Shown: positions 1 through 11,346, counted from the stretch's first letter. The stretch is DNA of 64,000 nt from Rutstroemia sp. NJR-2017a BVV2 (GCA_002946415.1 NJPS01000013.1:868001-932000), one strand, 5' to 3'. Translations and numbers: made by a program. The notes: generated from the letters alone by a model not told the origin.

Positions 1-82
1 TGCTACGTAATATGATGCGATCACCTTTATGCCCATAGAAAAAGTCCTGAGCATAGAAATAACTGACAATTTTGTGTTGCAG

Positions 83-1495
83 TGGGCAGGCGCGGCAAGC
101 ATCGTGGATGGTGTGACGATCGATCTTGGGTTGATGAACTCAACCACTTACCACCCCGAGAATAGCACTGCAGCAGTGCTTCCAGGTGCTCGATGGCTAT
201 CGGTATATGAGACCACGGACAAGTATGGTGTAGCCGTTGCGGGAGGCCGTGCGGCCACAGTTGGTGTTGCCGGTCTTGCGATTGGTGGTGGCAATTCGTT
301 TTATGCTGGTCGAAAAGGTATGGTTTGTGACGGCGTCGCGAACTTTGAGGTAAGATTGAGTACTGTCCTCTTTTTGAGCAATGCCCAATATTGACATGTT
401 CACTTTCAGGTCGTACTCGCAAATGGTTCGATCATTAATGCCAACAACAAGACGAACCCAGACCTTTTTCAGACTCTCAAGGGTGGTTCAGGTAACTTCG
501 GTATCGTCACTCGACTCGACTTGGAGACTTTCGTTGGAGGTGACAATGCACCCAACAACATCTGGGGTGGTGTCGTGACATATCCGTCTAGTACTACGCC
601 CCAACAGCTCCAGGCCATGGTAAACTTTGGCAACAACATTAACAACGATCCGTATGGGTCTGCTATTGGTATCTGGCAGTACTCCACCCTTACGAACCAG
701 ACCATCATCATCAATGCATACGAGTACACCAGCCCCATCGTTGCTCCACCAGCATTCAAAGAATTCCTCGCCATCCCTGGAAATACATCTGACTCGATGA
801 GAATCACTAACATGACTGATCTCACCATCGAGCTCGAGCAAGCCGGTGGCTATCGGTGCGTGTACCCTGCTGGTCTATCGCCCATCAAAATAAGCCAGCT
901 AACAATGATTATGTAGTGACTCATTCATAACACTTACATTCAAGAACGACGTCCGCGTCCTCACCAAAGCCATCGAGCTTCACGATGCTCTGATCCCCAA
1001 GATCAAAGCCAGAGCAAAGGGCAACTGGACCATGCAAAACATGTTCCAACCCATCCCTACCGTCTTTGGAAAAATCGGTGCCGAGAAAGGTGGGGACATG
1101 TTAGGCTTCGACCGCTTTAACGAAACTGTAGTCCGTATGTCTCCCTCCACCCCTTACCCATCTACTATCCTCCCAACTAATGCCCCTTCCACTTAGTATT
1201 CCAAACCTACCTAGCCTGGAACGGCGCATCGCAAGACAAATTCTTCCAATCCCAAGGCGACTGGCTCATCAGCGAACTCTCCACCTACGCAAAAAGCATC
1301 GGCAAATCCAACCCCTTCATCTACCTCGACTACGCCTACAAGACGCAGAAACCGCTCGAAAGCTACGGTGCGAAGAATGTTGCGAAGATTAGGGCGGCGG
1401 CGAAGAAGTATGATCCCAATGGCGTCTTCCAGACCATGGTTCCGGGAGGTTTCAAGATCTCGAAGGTGAGAGAGAAGGATGTTGTTGTGCCTTAG
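83..1495 (+). CDS. Berberine-bridge-type FAD-linked oxidoreductase, 5' partial
   Basis: 3' part of a flavoenzyme gene; predicted exons <83..349, 410..855, 917..1134, 1197..1495 (409 residues visible). The first bases end in TTGTGTTGCAG, so position 83 follows an acceptor and earlier exons lie outside. The FAD-binding_4 core is seen as GGR...GVAGLAIGGGNSFYAG, then VANFEVVLANG and LFQTLKGGSGNFGIVTRLD. The C-terminal BBE substrate/FAD domain ends YDPNGVFQTMVPGGFK, typical of the family. These secreted or cytosolic enzymes oxidise alcohols, sugars or alkaloid-like substrates with O2. The usual His/Cys bicovalent FAD attachment cannot be judged because the N-terminal FAD region is missing. Introns are 60-62 nt and restore one frame throughout. 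Substrate unknown. Confidence 0.9.
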
Positions 1496-2745
1496 TTCGT
1501 ATTTTTGTGCTGTGGTGTGTTGGGATGTGACAGTTGCAGTTGTGGTGTGAATTGAGAGGTACTTTTGCTGATTTGTTTTCATGGATGAAAGGTTAGGGAG
1601 GATGATGTTGCCGATGAAGAGGAGGTGGTGGAGAGCGAAGAGTTGGAAGAGGTGGATGAGAAGGTATATAATGTTCATGATGACTTGTAAATTTTTGTAT
1701 ATGCGGCAAGGAAGGAATGGCTGTACATATCAAGGGATGCTTACGATACATAACTCGAGAACTTGACTTTCAAGATGATTTTTAATGTATTTGCAAGAGT
1801 CAAATCGCGTCGAATTTTCATTTCGTTTCGCTGTGGTGAGGTGAGAACATTACGATTTAGTCGTTCTTTCCTGGATAAAATCCCACGCAGTGGCACTCGC
1901 TACAGGAAGGTCACAGTCAGCGTGCGTAGGAACGATTGCACTGGCAAACAAACGAATTATCAACGTTTTTGGGGCGAACCCTCATCTACCCTTCTCTATC
2001 CGCGATTCTCCGTCCGCACTTCTCCGTCCGCAGAGATACAGGATTGCGGGAAATCGAGACGTGCAGATATCAGATATCAAACCCAAAGTCAGGCGACGAG
2101 AAGGTCCACTCGAAACTCAGTATATTTCCGACCGTAGTGCACAACTTCTTCATCTGAGCCATAGAATTCTGAATACCCCTCGCTTCGTACGAGATCAGAC
2201 GTATCGGAGAGTCCACGTTCAGCCATCTTAGCGACTACGTCTCAGGAGTTCGCGTAAATACTGTGTGCCAAGGGACGTCCCAAGCCAATATCTCGAGTGG
2301 GATATCTGAGATGCTAGCACCATAATTTTCGAATCTTGGATGGAGAAACTCATCGACCGCTACCTAGATGGACTCAGGCGTGGTGAAGCACTCCTCTAGG
2401 ACTCAGTATTCTAAAATATGCCGTAAGAAAGGATGTTAGGCTCGCTAGACTAAAAGCTTTACAACAGCCACACTCATCCTTTGTAGTATTGACAAAGACA
2501 TAACCTGAACAGTCGCTAACTTCTAAATTTTCAGCAGTGTTATGAACAGTTGCTTAGATAGATTAATTGCTGAACAATCTATTTTTGTCAAATACTTAAC
2601 CTCGCAAGTGATCGTCGATTCTTCGGCTTGTCCCTACCAAATCTACACAAAGGTTTGGAAAGCTGTATCCAGGGGAAGTTATTGAACCGCGTGAAATACT
2701 CCACCTTGATCTTTAGTGAAAACATTCAGTCACTCCATACGCCAA
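1496..2745. other. Intergenic, no gene supported
   Basis: Only short overlapping frames occur here (longest about 120 codons near 1763-2231), with no recognisable domain, secretion signal or repeated structure. It serves as the 3' flank of the FAD oxidase and the 5' flank of the first BTB gene. Confidence 0.5.
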
Positions 2746-3504
2746 ATGGACGATATTATTGACGATATGGGCCTTGGATTAGTGGACTTCCAAATGCCCA
2801 AACTAGAAGATGCTGAATTCTACAGCAAGAAGGCGATTGTTACCGTCTTGGTGGGTCAAGCAATGGTCGAGTTCATAGTGCCCTCTGCACCGCTTTTCTT
2901 CTGGTCGCCTTTCTTCAAAGCAGCATGCAGTAGCAAGTGGCAATCAACAGATGAATGCATTATCGAGCTGCCAGAGCATGATCCAACTAGTTTCAAAGCA
3001 TTCCTGGTGTGGATTTATACCGGCGCGTTTGGAAACATTACTTATAGCCCGTGTCCGATTATACCGCCCGAATCCCACGAGCACTGGGGAGTAAAGTGGC
3101 TAGCCTTAGCGCAATGTTGGGTATTAGGAGATTATCTCCAAGCATCTAGATTTTGCAATGTGGTGATGGACCAAATGATAAACGTCGCACACGATTGTCA
3201 CCGGAAGGAACACACAGTATGGTGTATATCTGAAGCAGTTATCGACTATGTTTACTTACATACCGCCGATGCTACTTCACCACTTCGTCGTTTGGTGATC
3301 GATGCCTGCATCTCACGCGCCAATCGCGGGAATCTCAAAGAAATTCTCTTTAAGCATACAACTAATGAAGACTTCCAGTCAGAGTTTTTTGAACAGGCGA
3401 TAAGCAAAGCTAGGGATGGATACAGGATTACGGACATTTGGGCAGAGGATTCGTGTCATTATCATAATCACAAGAACGAGGATACCCGTTATCAGTGCCC
3501 TTAA
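2746..3504 (+). CDS. BTB/POZ domain protein, copy 1
   Basis: Single-exon gene, 252 residues from the ATG at 2746; the same frame is open a little further upstream but has no earlier ATG near 2716. A BTB/POZ fold spans about residues 20-100: AIVTVLVG, then VEFIVPSAPLFFWSPFFKAA, an acidic IELPEHDP strand and FLVWIYTGAF, which is the usual order in fungal stand-alone BTB proteins. BTB domains dimerise or recruit Cullin-3. No second domain such as kelch or zinc finger is visible, so the partner is unknown. The C-terminal part (CWVLGDYL...SPLRRLVID) matches the next gene, showing a tandem paralogue pair. It has a short acidic N-terminus. Confidence 0.85.
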   Translation: MDDIIDDMGLGLVDFQMPKLEDAEFYSKKAIVTVLVGQAMVEFIVPSAPLFFWSPFFKAACSSKWQSTDECIIELPEHDPTSFKAFLVWIYTGAFGNITYSPCPIIPPESHEHWGVKWLALAQCWVLGDYLQASRFCNVVMDQMINVAHDCHRKEHTVWCISEAVIDYVYLHTADATSPLRRLVIDACISRANRGNLKEILFKHTTNEDFQSEFFEQAISKARDGYRITDIWAEDSCHYHNHKNEDTRYQCP

Positions 3505-3922
3505 GTTCTGCCAATACTTAGTTGTGTGGAAAGTCCAAACTATCTTCTACGGATAGTGTTCCCTCATTTCACGTTCTGGGCGCTCATATTATTTACAATA
3601 CAAACAGGATTTTCTACTTTCAACGAGACCCGCTTGCGGGGATCCCCCTATTCACACAATCACATTATTTTCAACCTCGACTTTACGATTTTTGCATTTT
3701 CCTAGCACTGAACCCCGGTAGACCACGGTGCCCTAAACACTGTCATTGACAGACAGCTATGTCTATCTTTGAACTTCCCGAACAATCAGCAACGTTGCGT
3801 CGGCAGTAGTGTGCCAGTGCCACATAGGCCCACACTAACCCAATCTTCTTTGGTTGTAAGCTGCACTACAACGACATATCAATCCGTTGTAAAAACGAAA
3901 AATGAAACGTAGATGAGAACAC

Positions 3923-3997
3923 TAATCGTCGGCATTCGCTTTCACCGACTAGAAGGCGAAGCCTTTCGTAGGAGGGCTAAGCGAATGCCGACGATTA
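3923..3997. repeat. 19-bp perfect inverted repeat with 37-nt loop
   Basis: Left arm TAATCGTCGGCATTCGCTT (3923-3941) is exactly the reverse complement of 3979-3997. The loop contains a smaller palindrome (AAGGC GAA GCCTT). TA dinucleotides sit at both ends, so it could be a tiny hairpin/MITE remnant of a Tc1-mariner-like element, or a transcript hairpin. At 75 bp it is shorter than typical MITEs. Confidence 0.75.
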
Positions 3998-4098
3998 TAA
4001 TAATCTGAACAATATTACAACAAACACTCTAGGATATTCTGAACAACCATCTTCTTTCAAGCATATCTTCCTTTATCTAAGTAACGACCCCCAGAAAC

Positions 4099-4134
4099 CT
4101 GCTCTTTGATCTGCTCTTTGATCTGCTCTTTGAT
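4099..4134 (+). repeat. Three 12-bp direct repeats
   Basis: CTGCTCTTTGAT occurs three times without mismatch directly upstream of the ATG at 4143, probably within the 5' UTR of the second BTB gene. Confidence 0.9.
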
Positions 4135-4142
4135 TCCCTCCC

Positions 4143-5213
4143 ATGAAAGCTTTATTTGAATATCTGCTTAGAATTTTGGCTGACTGGTACAGGAGATTGT
4201 TTGGAGGACCCGACATGTATCGCTTTCCCACGCAACAGAAACAAGAGACAGCGACTGGCAGCCGCAGTCTCCACATCACTGCTAACGGTAGTAACATCCC
4301 CAAGAATGCTCTTAATATCGGTACTGGCGTCAAAGGAGCTGATATCTATGCTTCTTATTCTGCACAGCAACTTGCCGATGGCCGCAATGTCGAAGGGTTT
4401 GCAAACGATCTAATGGAAATCAGTGATGCTGAAGGAGAAGGAGAAGATCCGGAGCCGGACGAAGAAGATGCTGATGCCGAAGAACTGGCCTGTGCTCATG
4501 GTGACGCTGAGATTGTCGCCTGGCAGGCTTATTCTGTCAGTTCTTTCACCACTGTTGTAGTAGGTCAGGAAAAGGTTGAGTTCGTTGTTCCCACCAAACT
4601 ACTCTGTCACAGGTCCCCATTCTTCAACGCCGCTTGTAGCGAACAATGGGAATCAGGACAGACCAAAGTAGTTGAGATACCAGAGCAAATACCACTTGCT
4701 TTCCTCGTGTATTTGAAATGGATGTATCTCGGCAAGATCGTAAGCGTAAGCAACAGCTCGAAGACGACAAGGACAAACGCCATGAAATGGTATATTAAAG
4801 CTTCGTGCTGGATCTTGGGAGAGTACATCCTGGACCTCGAATTTAGTTCAGTTGTAATGGACTACTTGATGGATGACACACGCAGGTGTTATGTAAATAA
4901 TGGTTCGATATGTTTTATGAACAGGGCCGTGATTAATAACATTTATGCGAGAACCGGACATGAATCGTCGCCACTCCGTCGTCTGATGGTGGATACCTGG
5001 ACGGTGGCTGTAAAGCCGGATGCTGCCAAAGACTTCATGATCGCGAACACAAGCAGTCAATGTCAGGAATTCTATGCCGAGATAATGTACGAGATGACCA
5101 GGGTTAAAAGGGATGATATTATGCCTTGGGATGCTGCACGATGCCGTTATCATAGTCATGATAAATGGAGGTGCACCGTCCCCCCTCGCCATACTAAGTT
5201 ATTGGGAGAATAA
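4143..5213 (+). CDS. BTB/POZ domain protein, copy 2
   Basis: Single-exon gene, 356 residues from ATG 4143. The first ~125 residues are not shared with copy 1 and include a strongly acidic stretch (about 95-120, EGEGEDPEPDEEDADAEE). The BTB/POZ domain follows at about 135-215: TVVVGQEKVEFVVPTKLLCH, RSPFFNAACSEQW, EIPEQIPLAFLVYLKWMYLG. The C-terminal helix region (CWILGEYI...SPLRRLMVD) aligns with copy 1, so the pair arose by tandem duplication followed by gain or loss of the acidic N-terminus. Probable role is protein-protein recruitment, for example as a Cullin-3 adaptor; this is inference from the domain only. A start at an internal Met near the BTB is possible but would discard the acidic region. 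Confidence 0.87.
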   Translation: MKALFEYLLRILADWYRRLFGGPDMYRFPTQQKQETATGSRSLHITANGSNIPKNALNIGTGVKGADIYASYSAQQLADGRNVEGFANDLMEISDAEGEGEDPEPDEEDADAEELACAHGDAEIVAWQAYSVSSFTTVVVGQEKVEFVVPTKLLCHRSPFFNAACSEQWESGQTKVVEIPEQIPLAFLVYLKWMYLGKIVSVSNSSKTTRTNAMKWYIKASCWILGEYILDLEFSSVVMDYLMDDTRRCYVNNGSICFMNRAVINNIYARTGHESSPLRRLMVDTWTVAVKPDAAKDFMIANTSSQCQEFYAEIMYEMTRVKRDDIMPWDAARCRYHSHDKWRCTVPPRHTKLLGE

Positions 5214-6024
5214 TCATGCCCTATTTCGGTTTCGAAGGAATAGCATGATCGTTGTTGACTCGCACTTGGCATAACTTATTCCAGTCTGGTTGAGTTAGCC
5301 TGTTCCTCAATATTCTTCTCGCATCAAGTCCTTCCAAACAACGGCACATTACATCTGGAATTTTCCAGGATCTGCGTGGATTTTTAGACCAAAATATGAA
5401 TACCCAAACAGAAACATATCTCTCAAAAGATACTTTCGGGATTCAAATCCCCTATTTCAATCAACTAAATAGCAATTACAACTTTACATAACCCAGCCTG
5501 CACACCTCAATACGCTGACATATTTCTACAGACCTCCTCCTCAGACCCACACGTGACCCCTACCCCATCTGACCTGCCCATCGCATGACATGGATGGCTA
5601 TTCATTCCCAAGAATCAATGCGTATCTGACTACATTATCCTGCCAACCGTTTGAGTAGAGCTGAATTTTAAACCCCTAAGAATACTGTCAACTGAAGCAG
5701 TGTGACTCAGTGATGTCCAATGGCCATTATCCAAAAGGCGTCTGATCTGAGATGGCAGGGTAAGAACACCCCGATTTCCACGTTAGAAATTGAGGTGGTA
5801 CTTGTAGGGAAGTCATAGCAAATTAATTTCCAAATGAACGCGAATTCAGAGTTAAGCTGATCATTTCTAGGGCCAAAAGTGCTGCAAAATCTCAAGAGAA
5901 GTGACAAAAATGTTCATTCATCATAAAAATATTCATTGTTCATAAGAATTATTAATCCACAACCCTCCCTTTTCTTTCGACTGGATATGTTGACCGTCGT
6001 TCAGCTTTGCTCATCCATTCCGAT
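5214..6024. other. Intergenic, convergent genes
   Basis: 811 bp between the convergent BTB copy 2 and ADH genes. It is AT-rich, holds no credible ORF, and is likely both 3' UTRs. Confidence 0.5.
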
Positions 6025-7047
6025 TTACTCCATGACCAAAACACTTCTGAATCGAACATCGCCGCTCAGCATATGATCATAAGCCTTTTGAACATCCTTG
6101 AGTGGGAACTTCTCCACCATACATTTAATGTCATGCAACTTGGTAAAATCGATGGCTTCCTCGCAGTCCAATGCATGTCCAGATGGAAATCCGCTGACTG
6201 AAACTGCCTTGGATATCAGATCAATTGAGTTTATCTCAATACCGCCGCAAGGAGCCAAGACCAACAGATGTCCACCAGCAGCCAATCCAGCAGTCAAAGG
6301 TGAAATAGCCTTTGGATTGGGAGCAGTGCAAACAATGAGCGCTGCGCCGCCCATTTCGGTCAACTTCTTGGATGGATCATCCTTTGAAGCATCGATATAA
6401 TCATGGGCGCCCAGTTTGTGTGCGAAATCTCTCTTCTTATCGCCCGAGCTCAATGCTACAACACGGTATCCCATTTTCGCCGCATACTGCACAGCCAAGT
6501 GTCCCAACCCACCCAGTCCTTGAATAGCGACCGTTTCTCCCGGTGTGATTTGAAGTTTTCGGATCGAGTTGAAGACTGTGATACCAGCACAAAGAATTGG
6601 TGCGTATTCAACAGGATCGATATCTGTTGGGACCTTAACCACGGCCTCGCTCCTTAAGAGGACATACTCTGCATATCCTCCATCTCTGGTTACACCATTG
6701 ATAGCCTCTTGTTTGCACATCTGGAACTGACCGCGCTGACATTGCTTGCAGATGCTATCGTGACCACCGTGCCATGGTCCTCCTACTCTGTCTCCCTCCT
6801 TCCACTTTGTAACTCCGGGTCCAACGGCGGCCACATTGCCAATAATCTCATGGCCTGGAATTATGGGGAAGCCGTTTCCAAATCCACCACTTTGCACGAC
6901 GGCATCAGAGTGGCAGACACCGCAGGCAAGGACTTTGACGAGGACTTGGCCCTCGGAAGGCTCCTTGAGCTCGATGTCTTTGATGGTGAATGGCTGATCT
7001 GCCTTCTCGAAGACGGCGGCCTTGTAGGTTTTTGGGAGAGATGGCAT
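6025..7047 (-). CDS. Zinc-dependent alcohol dehydrogenase (MDR family)
   Basis: Uninterrupted 340-residue gene; start chosen at the ATG (CAT 7045-7047) giving MPSLPKTYKAAV, the usual family start. The frame extends upstream but without an ATG. Catalytic zinc ligands are visible: C45 in CGVCHSD, H66-E67 in PGHEIIG and C153 in LCAG. The nucleotide fold shows GLGGLG at 177-182. The structural-zinc loop has C100, C103 and C111, while the first canonical Cys is replaced in GGHDSICKQC. The end of the second Rossmann strand reads VALSSG with no acidic residue, which suggests NADP(H) preference (inference). The reaction would be reversible alcohol/aldehyde oxidation in the cytosol. It lies divergent to the MATE transporter, 1.18 kb away. 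Confidence 0.93.
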   Translation of the reverse strand: MPSLPKTYKAAVFEKADQPFTIKDIELKEPSEGQVLVKVLACGVCHSDAVVQSGGFGNGFPIIPGHEIIGNVAAVGPGVTKWKEGDRVGGPWHGGHDSICKQCQRGQFQMCKQEAINGVTRDGGYAEYVLLRSEAVVKVPTDIDPVEYAPILCAGITVFNSIRKLQITPGETVAIQGLGGLGHLAVQYAAKMGYRVVALSSGDKKRDFAHKLGAHDYIDASKDDPSKKLTEMGGAALIVCTAPNPKAISPLTAGLAAGGHLLVLAPCGGIEINSIDLISKAVSVSGFPSGHALDCEEAIDFTKLHDIKCMVEKFPLKDVQKAYDHMLSGDVRFRSVLVME

Positions 7048-8230
7048 GTCGACGAGTGAAGCTGCTGTATTTTTGATAGTTGTAGGGAGAGGTTTGATGG
7101 TATTCAATAGCTGATGTGTTTTCACGGCTTGCTATGAAGCTATTTATGTAGGCAACAAGAAAGCTTGTGGGACGAAAGCAGAGGAATGTGAAAGTGGGGT
7201 AGGGAGGAGATAAAGGAAAGAATCGATGACAGCATATCTCACCAGCTGTGGCCGAGGGTACCTGTTTCTTCATTGGTATGTTTTGACCCCGCCAGTTTAA
7301 TTAATCTAACTTTTATCGGTGATATAGCTTGTATCTTCCAATGGACGATGGCATGAAAGGTCTCTGGTCCTTCTAGACTTGCGAGGTGAGGGGCATAATT
7401 ACCCCGCTTGAGGTCATGGACAACGAGCAGTTTCGATAGCAATGCGGACTAAGGACAGAAGAAGCATTGTTCAAAAATTAGGTAATCGATTATGTGGGTA
7501 ATTGAAGCCATACAACTAGCTATATGGCTCGGTGCAGAGTAATCAGAACCATCGTGAGTTTGTTCACTAATCTTTCGACGTATTAAGCTGGTTTGGCTTG
7601 GGCGGGGTAGCTGCGAGGCGATTATTAAGAGGCTCACAAACCTTCCTTTGACCACCCGGAACATTCGGTCTGCGCACGACTCTTTCGGCACGTGCATGTT
7701 GCAGTTTCGGATCCGAGTGCATTTACCGGAATCCGATGCTTTTCCCCCAGTTTCGATTTGTCGACGCCTTTCACGAGGCATTTTTCAGCCGACTGCTGGT
7801 AACCTCCGGGTCAACGTGAAGCCATAAACGCCCCAGTCCACACATATAGTCTTGGAAATCTCTCATCAGCATACTTTTCAGTGTGCGTGTTTATGGTCTC
7901 ATGCTTTGGGCCGTGAACATAGCTACTCATTTCCAACAAAAGTGCTGGGCCGTCGACATCTCGTTTCAGGAGCCTGATTCATAGCGACGCCGTTATGCGT
8001 TGTATTCCATTGTTGATGATGAGCGCATCACGGTTTGTGACGCCGTCAATATTCTTCACGAAAAGCAAGCAAGAAGCGTCAATCATGACTTGGGTGATTG
8101 GATAAGTGTGTGAATGAGTGAATGCCACCGCATTCCACGTCCATCATCTGATTGGTGTGGTGGTCGCACAAACATCCAATCACGGCACAGAGAATGGTCT
8201 TCTCGCCCGCTCTTCCACACCTGGTCAATC
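7048..8230. promoter_or_regulatory. Divergent promoter region ADH / MATE
   Basis: 1183 bp separate the ADH and MATE start codons on opposite strands, so both promoters must lie here. I see no unambiguous TATA box or repeated operator. Short ORFs on the minus strand (7449-7781) look like chance. Confidence 0.5.
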
Positions 8231-10016
8231 ATGAGTTACCCCTCATTGACTTCGTCGCTGGATAAAAAGTCTCGAATACCGCGCAACATGAGTTCTTCGT
8301 TCAGCAGCATCAGATACAGGATGGTGTCGGCAAAAGATGACGATTTTGGAGTGGCGAGTAACGAGCTCACGAGTGAAAATCCTAGCCAGCGGGCGGTTGG
8401 TAAGATCAAATGGAAAAAATTGTTCAGGCGAGAAGAGTTCGTGTTTTCCATGAAAGTGTCGCGATCGGTGCTTGGTGCTGACATTCTACAGATACCCCGG
8501 TTCACTGTTATTCAATCTAGGAGCATTCATTCTCCCTGCCCTCTATGGCACACTCAGCAAACTTTGGGTCGCGAACATTGATTCTAGCAAGGTTGTGACT
8601 ACGGACTCATATACCTATATTGGAGTCATCGTTGAAGTTCTCAATGAAGGTCTACCTAGAGCCGCGTGGGTTATCATTGGCGATAAGTCGACACGAAATT
8701 TGCAATCGCGACTAAATCTAACCTACACTCTCATCGCCTTCCAAGTTTTCTTCGGAGCTATCATGACAGTGGTTTTCATCGGGAGCGCTGAACGTCTAGC
8801 CTCCGCATTTGTCCCTGAAGCTGTTAGACAAGCATCGCTCAACTATGTCAGAATATCTTCAGTACAAGCTTTGTCCTCCTCTATGAGCGTCGCAGTAGCA
8901 AGTTCTACACGAGCTTTAGATCATCCAGATGTGCCACTGTTAATTAGTACGATTCAATTTGCAGTCAACATTATTCTTGACTTGCTGATTATCTCCAAAT
9001 TCCATGTCGGATCCTTTACGCCAACTATCAACACACAAGCTCTGGTCAGAATGACATGCGATCTGTCATCTGCATTCTGCGGCCTCATATACTTCATATA
9101 CATTGCCATTAAAATGCAACGCTCTATTGGCGGACGGGAAGGGAAACCCGGAGTTAACTTTGCCTCCTTATGGACCCTGATCAAGCCGGGTAGATGGACT
9201 TTCTTCGAGTCCGCCTTACGCAACGCAATTTATCTCTGGCTTATTCACGGAATCGTCTCGATGGGCTTGAATTATGCAACCGCATGGGGGGTCTTCAATA
9301 ACATACGATGGGGCATAGTGATGGTTCCTGTGAACGCATTGGAAGCTTCGACATCAGCATTCGTCGGTCATGGGTGGGGAGAATGGCGAGCTCAAGTTGG
9401 CCCACATGAAAAGAAGCCAAAAGCAACCCTCAGGGACCTCTACAGTAAGTTTCGTTTCTTCCCGCCGTGGAAGACACACGACTGAGAAATAAAATAGCAA
9501 TCTCTCGACCCGCGTTCGTCTCTTGCGCAATCGCTCTTGCTGTCGAAATTCCGTTCTGTATTTTTCTCTCATTGTGGGGCATCAGGAAATTCTCTTTCTA
9601 CCTTTCGGAATCTGAGCCGGTAGCTCTCATCACGGAAAAGATGTGGCGCGTAAGTGTTCTACTCTCTGCCCCTAACTGATGATCATATATCTAACATTCG
9701 CCAGACAATCGACTGGTGCTATATCTTTTACGCGATCCAAACGCAAATGGCTGCCATCCTACTTAGCACAACTCCCAACCTCTACTTTATACAGTCTCTT
9801 GGCAGTAATCTCCTCTGGATGTTACCCTGGGCGATTGCGGTGACGAAGATTCATATGACGGCTGACAATGCGTGGACGTACCATTCGATCATTTTTGGTG
9901 GAGCGTTAGTTTTTGATTTCTTTAATGTTGGGTTTGTGTTGGGGGTTTGGGCATGGTTGTTGACGAGAGGGAGGTTGACTTTGATGTCTTTGGGTAGCGT
10001 GGGCGGTAGTGCGTGA
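8231..10016 (+). CDS. MATE-family multidrug/metabolite exporter
   Basis: Predicted exons 8231..8436, 8492..9444, 9498..9649, 9705..10016 (540 residues). Exon 1 encodes a Ser-rich cytosolic N-terminus (MSYPSLTSSLDKK) and is joined through the donor GTTCGT to give LFRREEYPGSLLFNLGAF, with a CTGAC branch site just before the acceptor. Membrane segments follow, with FNLGAFILPALYGTLSKLW, TYIGVIVEVLNEGLPRAAW and a repeated second half with VFNNIRWGIVMVPVNALE. This matches fungal MATE-like permeases (about 12 TM helices), which export cationic drugs or metabolites using H+ or Na+ gradients. An alternative first intron (8400-8520) also keeps frame but removes the conserved-looking EYPGSLLFN segment. 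It may start at the in-frame ATG 8114. Confidence 0.85.
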
Positions 10017-11346
10017 TTTTAAGTCTATGTTAATAGGTATTTGGGAGTTCGAAGATTGTTTGATATCTGTATTGGTGTATTTTGGTGATTATAATGACCT
10101 ACATGATATCTCATTTAAGTTTGAATATATGCGTTTTGGATCCTAGTGTCCTGGTTACAGCGCTGGCAATTCTTATGCCCGAATTTTGCATTTTGCATTC
10201 ATTCCAAGTTTCTTACCTTGGGAGCTCCCCTCTCTCTCCCACTTTCTCTTAGCCCGGGCCTCAATTCGGTAGTTCCTCTTAATCCCCGAGGTCTTCCTGA
10301 TTCGAATTCAAATTCACTGGCATATTCATTCAAATCATGGAACGACCTGGAGCTATATATTTTCTTCCACTTGCCGTGAGAAGACGAAGCTGCCATCCGA
10401 CCATGCGATTTCCAACAGATCATGGGTCTCAGCACCAGTTTTCCCCCGTTATCCAGTATGGTACGGGATTTTCGCTTTCCACGCGTGAAGACAACTTCCT
10501 CGACGGTAGCATATCACCACTGTCAATTTTTCAATACCGCTGTCTATTTGTTCACTGAACTTAAGGCCGTGGTCACAAAACTGTTGCTAATCACGCCTTT
10601 TTCGCAATGGACAACTCAGAGTCCAGCATCTCCCATCGTCAAGAACTTCATCGTCCAACGTAGCAAAAAGTCTCAATCGCAGTTCTTGACTGGCTCTTTC
10701 CCCATGCCGAATACTCCTGAGCTAATGATCCGAAACCTATGACAGACGAAGCTGATTTGTAGCTTCCTGTCTTCGAGGTAAGTAGAAGCAAGTATCTTGC
10801 CATTAAAGGATGAATAGATATGACTCACTCTTGCATTCCCAGATTCTCGAGGTCCACAAGCTGCGGAACTTCCTACATTGAGTGCACGATGAGTTTTTCC
10901 GCGTTTACAGGAGAGAACATTTGGACAGGCTGTATTTATACTACGAACTTTGCTTTAAGAAAGCAGTTATGAGAAGCGATGAGGGGTGAGGCTGATCTAA
11001 GAACCGCTGATTGTGCCGAGTGAGGCTGAAGTATGATGACGGGTTATGCAAAGTTTCATGATATATGTTTCGAGTGCTGTTCATCAAGAGCCTGCCTATA
11101 TTGCTATTATCCGCAGTACACATCTGCGCTGTGGAAAACATTTCCAGACAGAAGGGAAAAGGAGGGGCATCCGGTAGTTACCCGAAAATATCGACAGCCG
11201 AACCCACCATCCAGCGCCCGAGATAAAAAACCCCGCCATGCCCCGCGATCGCAAACACTAAAATTACATCACAGGCAGCGACCAGCCCGTTGCTATTCGA
11301 AACAAAACAAAAACGTCCTTTTCGAGATTTAAAAAACAAAACATTT
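10017..11346. other. Intergenic, no gene supported
   Basis: 1.3 kb between the MATE stop and the tRNA-Leu. Several frames under 110 codons occur (10146-10742) without domains or consistent splice signals. Confidence 0.5.

Larger units (their letters stand above)
3505..4142. other. Spacer between tandem BTB genes
   Basis: 638-bp spacer with no gene. It contains a 19-bp perfect inverted repeat (3923-3941/3979-3997) and three perfect 12-bp direct repeats immediately before the next start codon (4099-4134). Confidence 0.6.

Noticed and set aside
8400..8520. Alternative first intron for the MATE gene (GTAAGA donor, CAATCTAG acceptor)
   Set aside because: In frame and with a better donor, but deletes the YPGSLLFNLG segment expected at the first helix; the 8437-8491 intron keeps it and has a CTGAC branch site. 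RNA data would decide.
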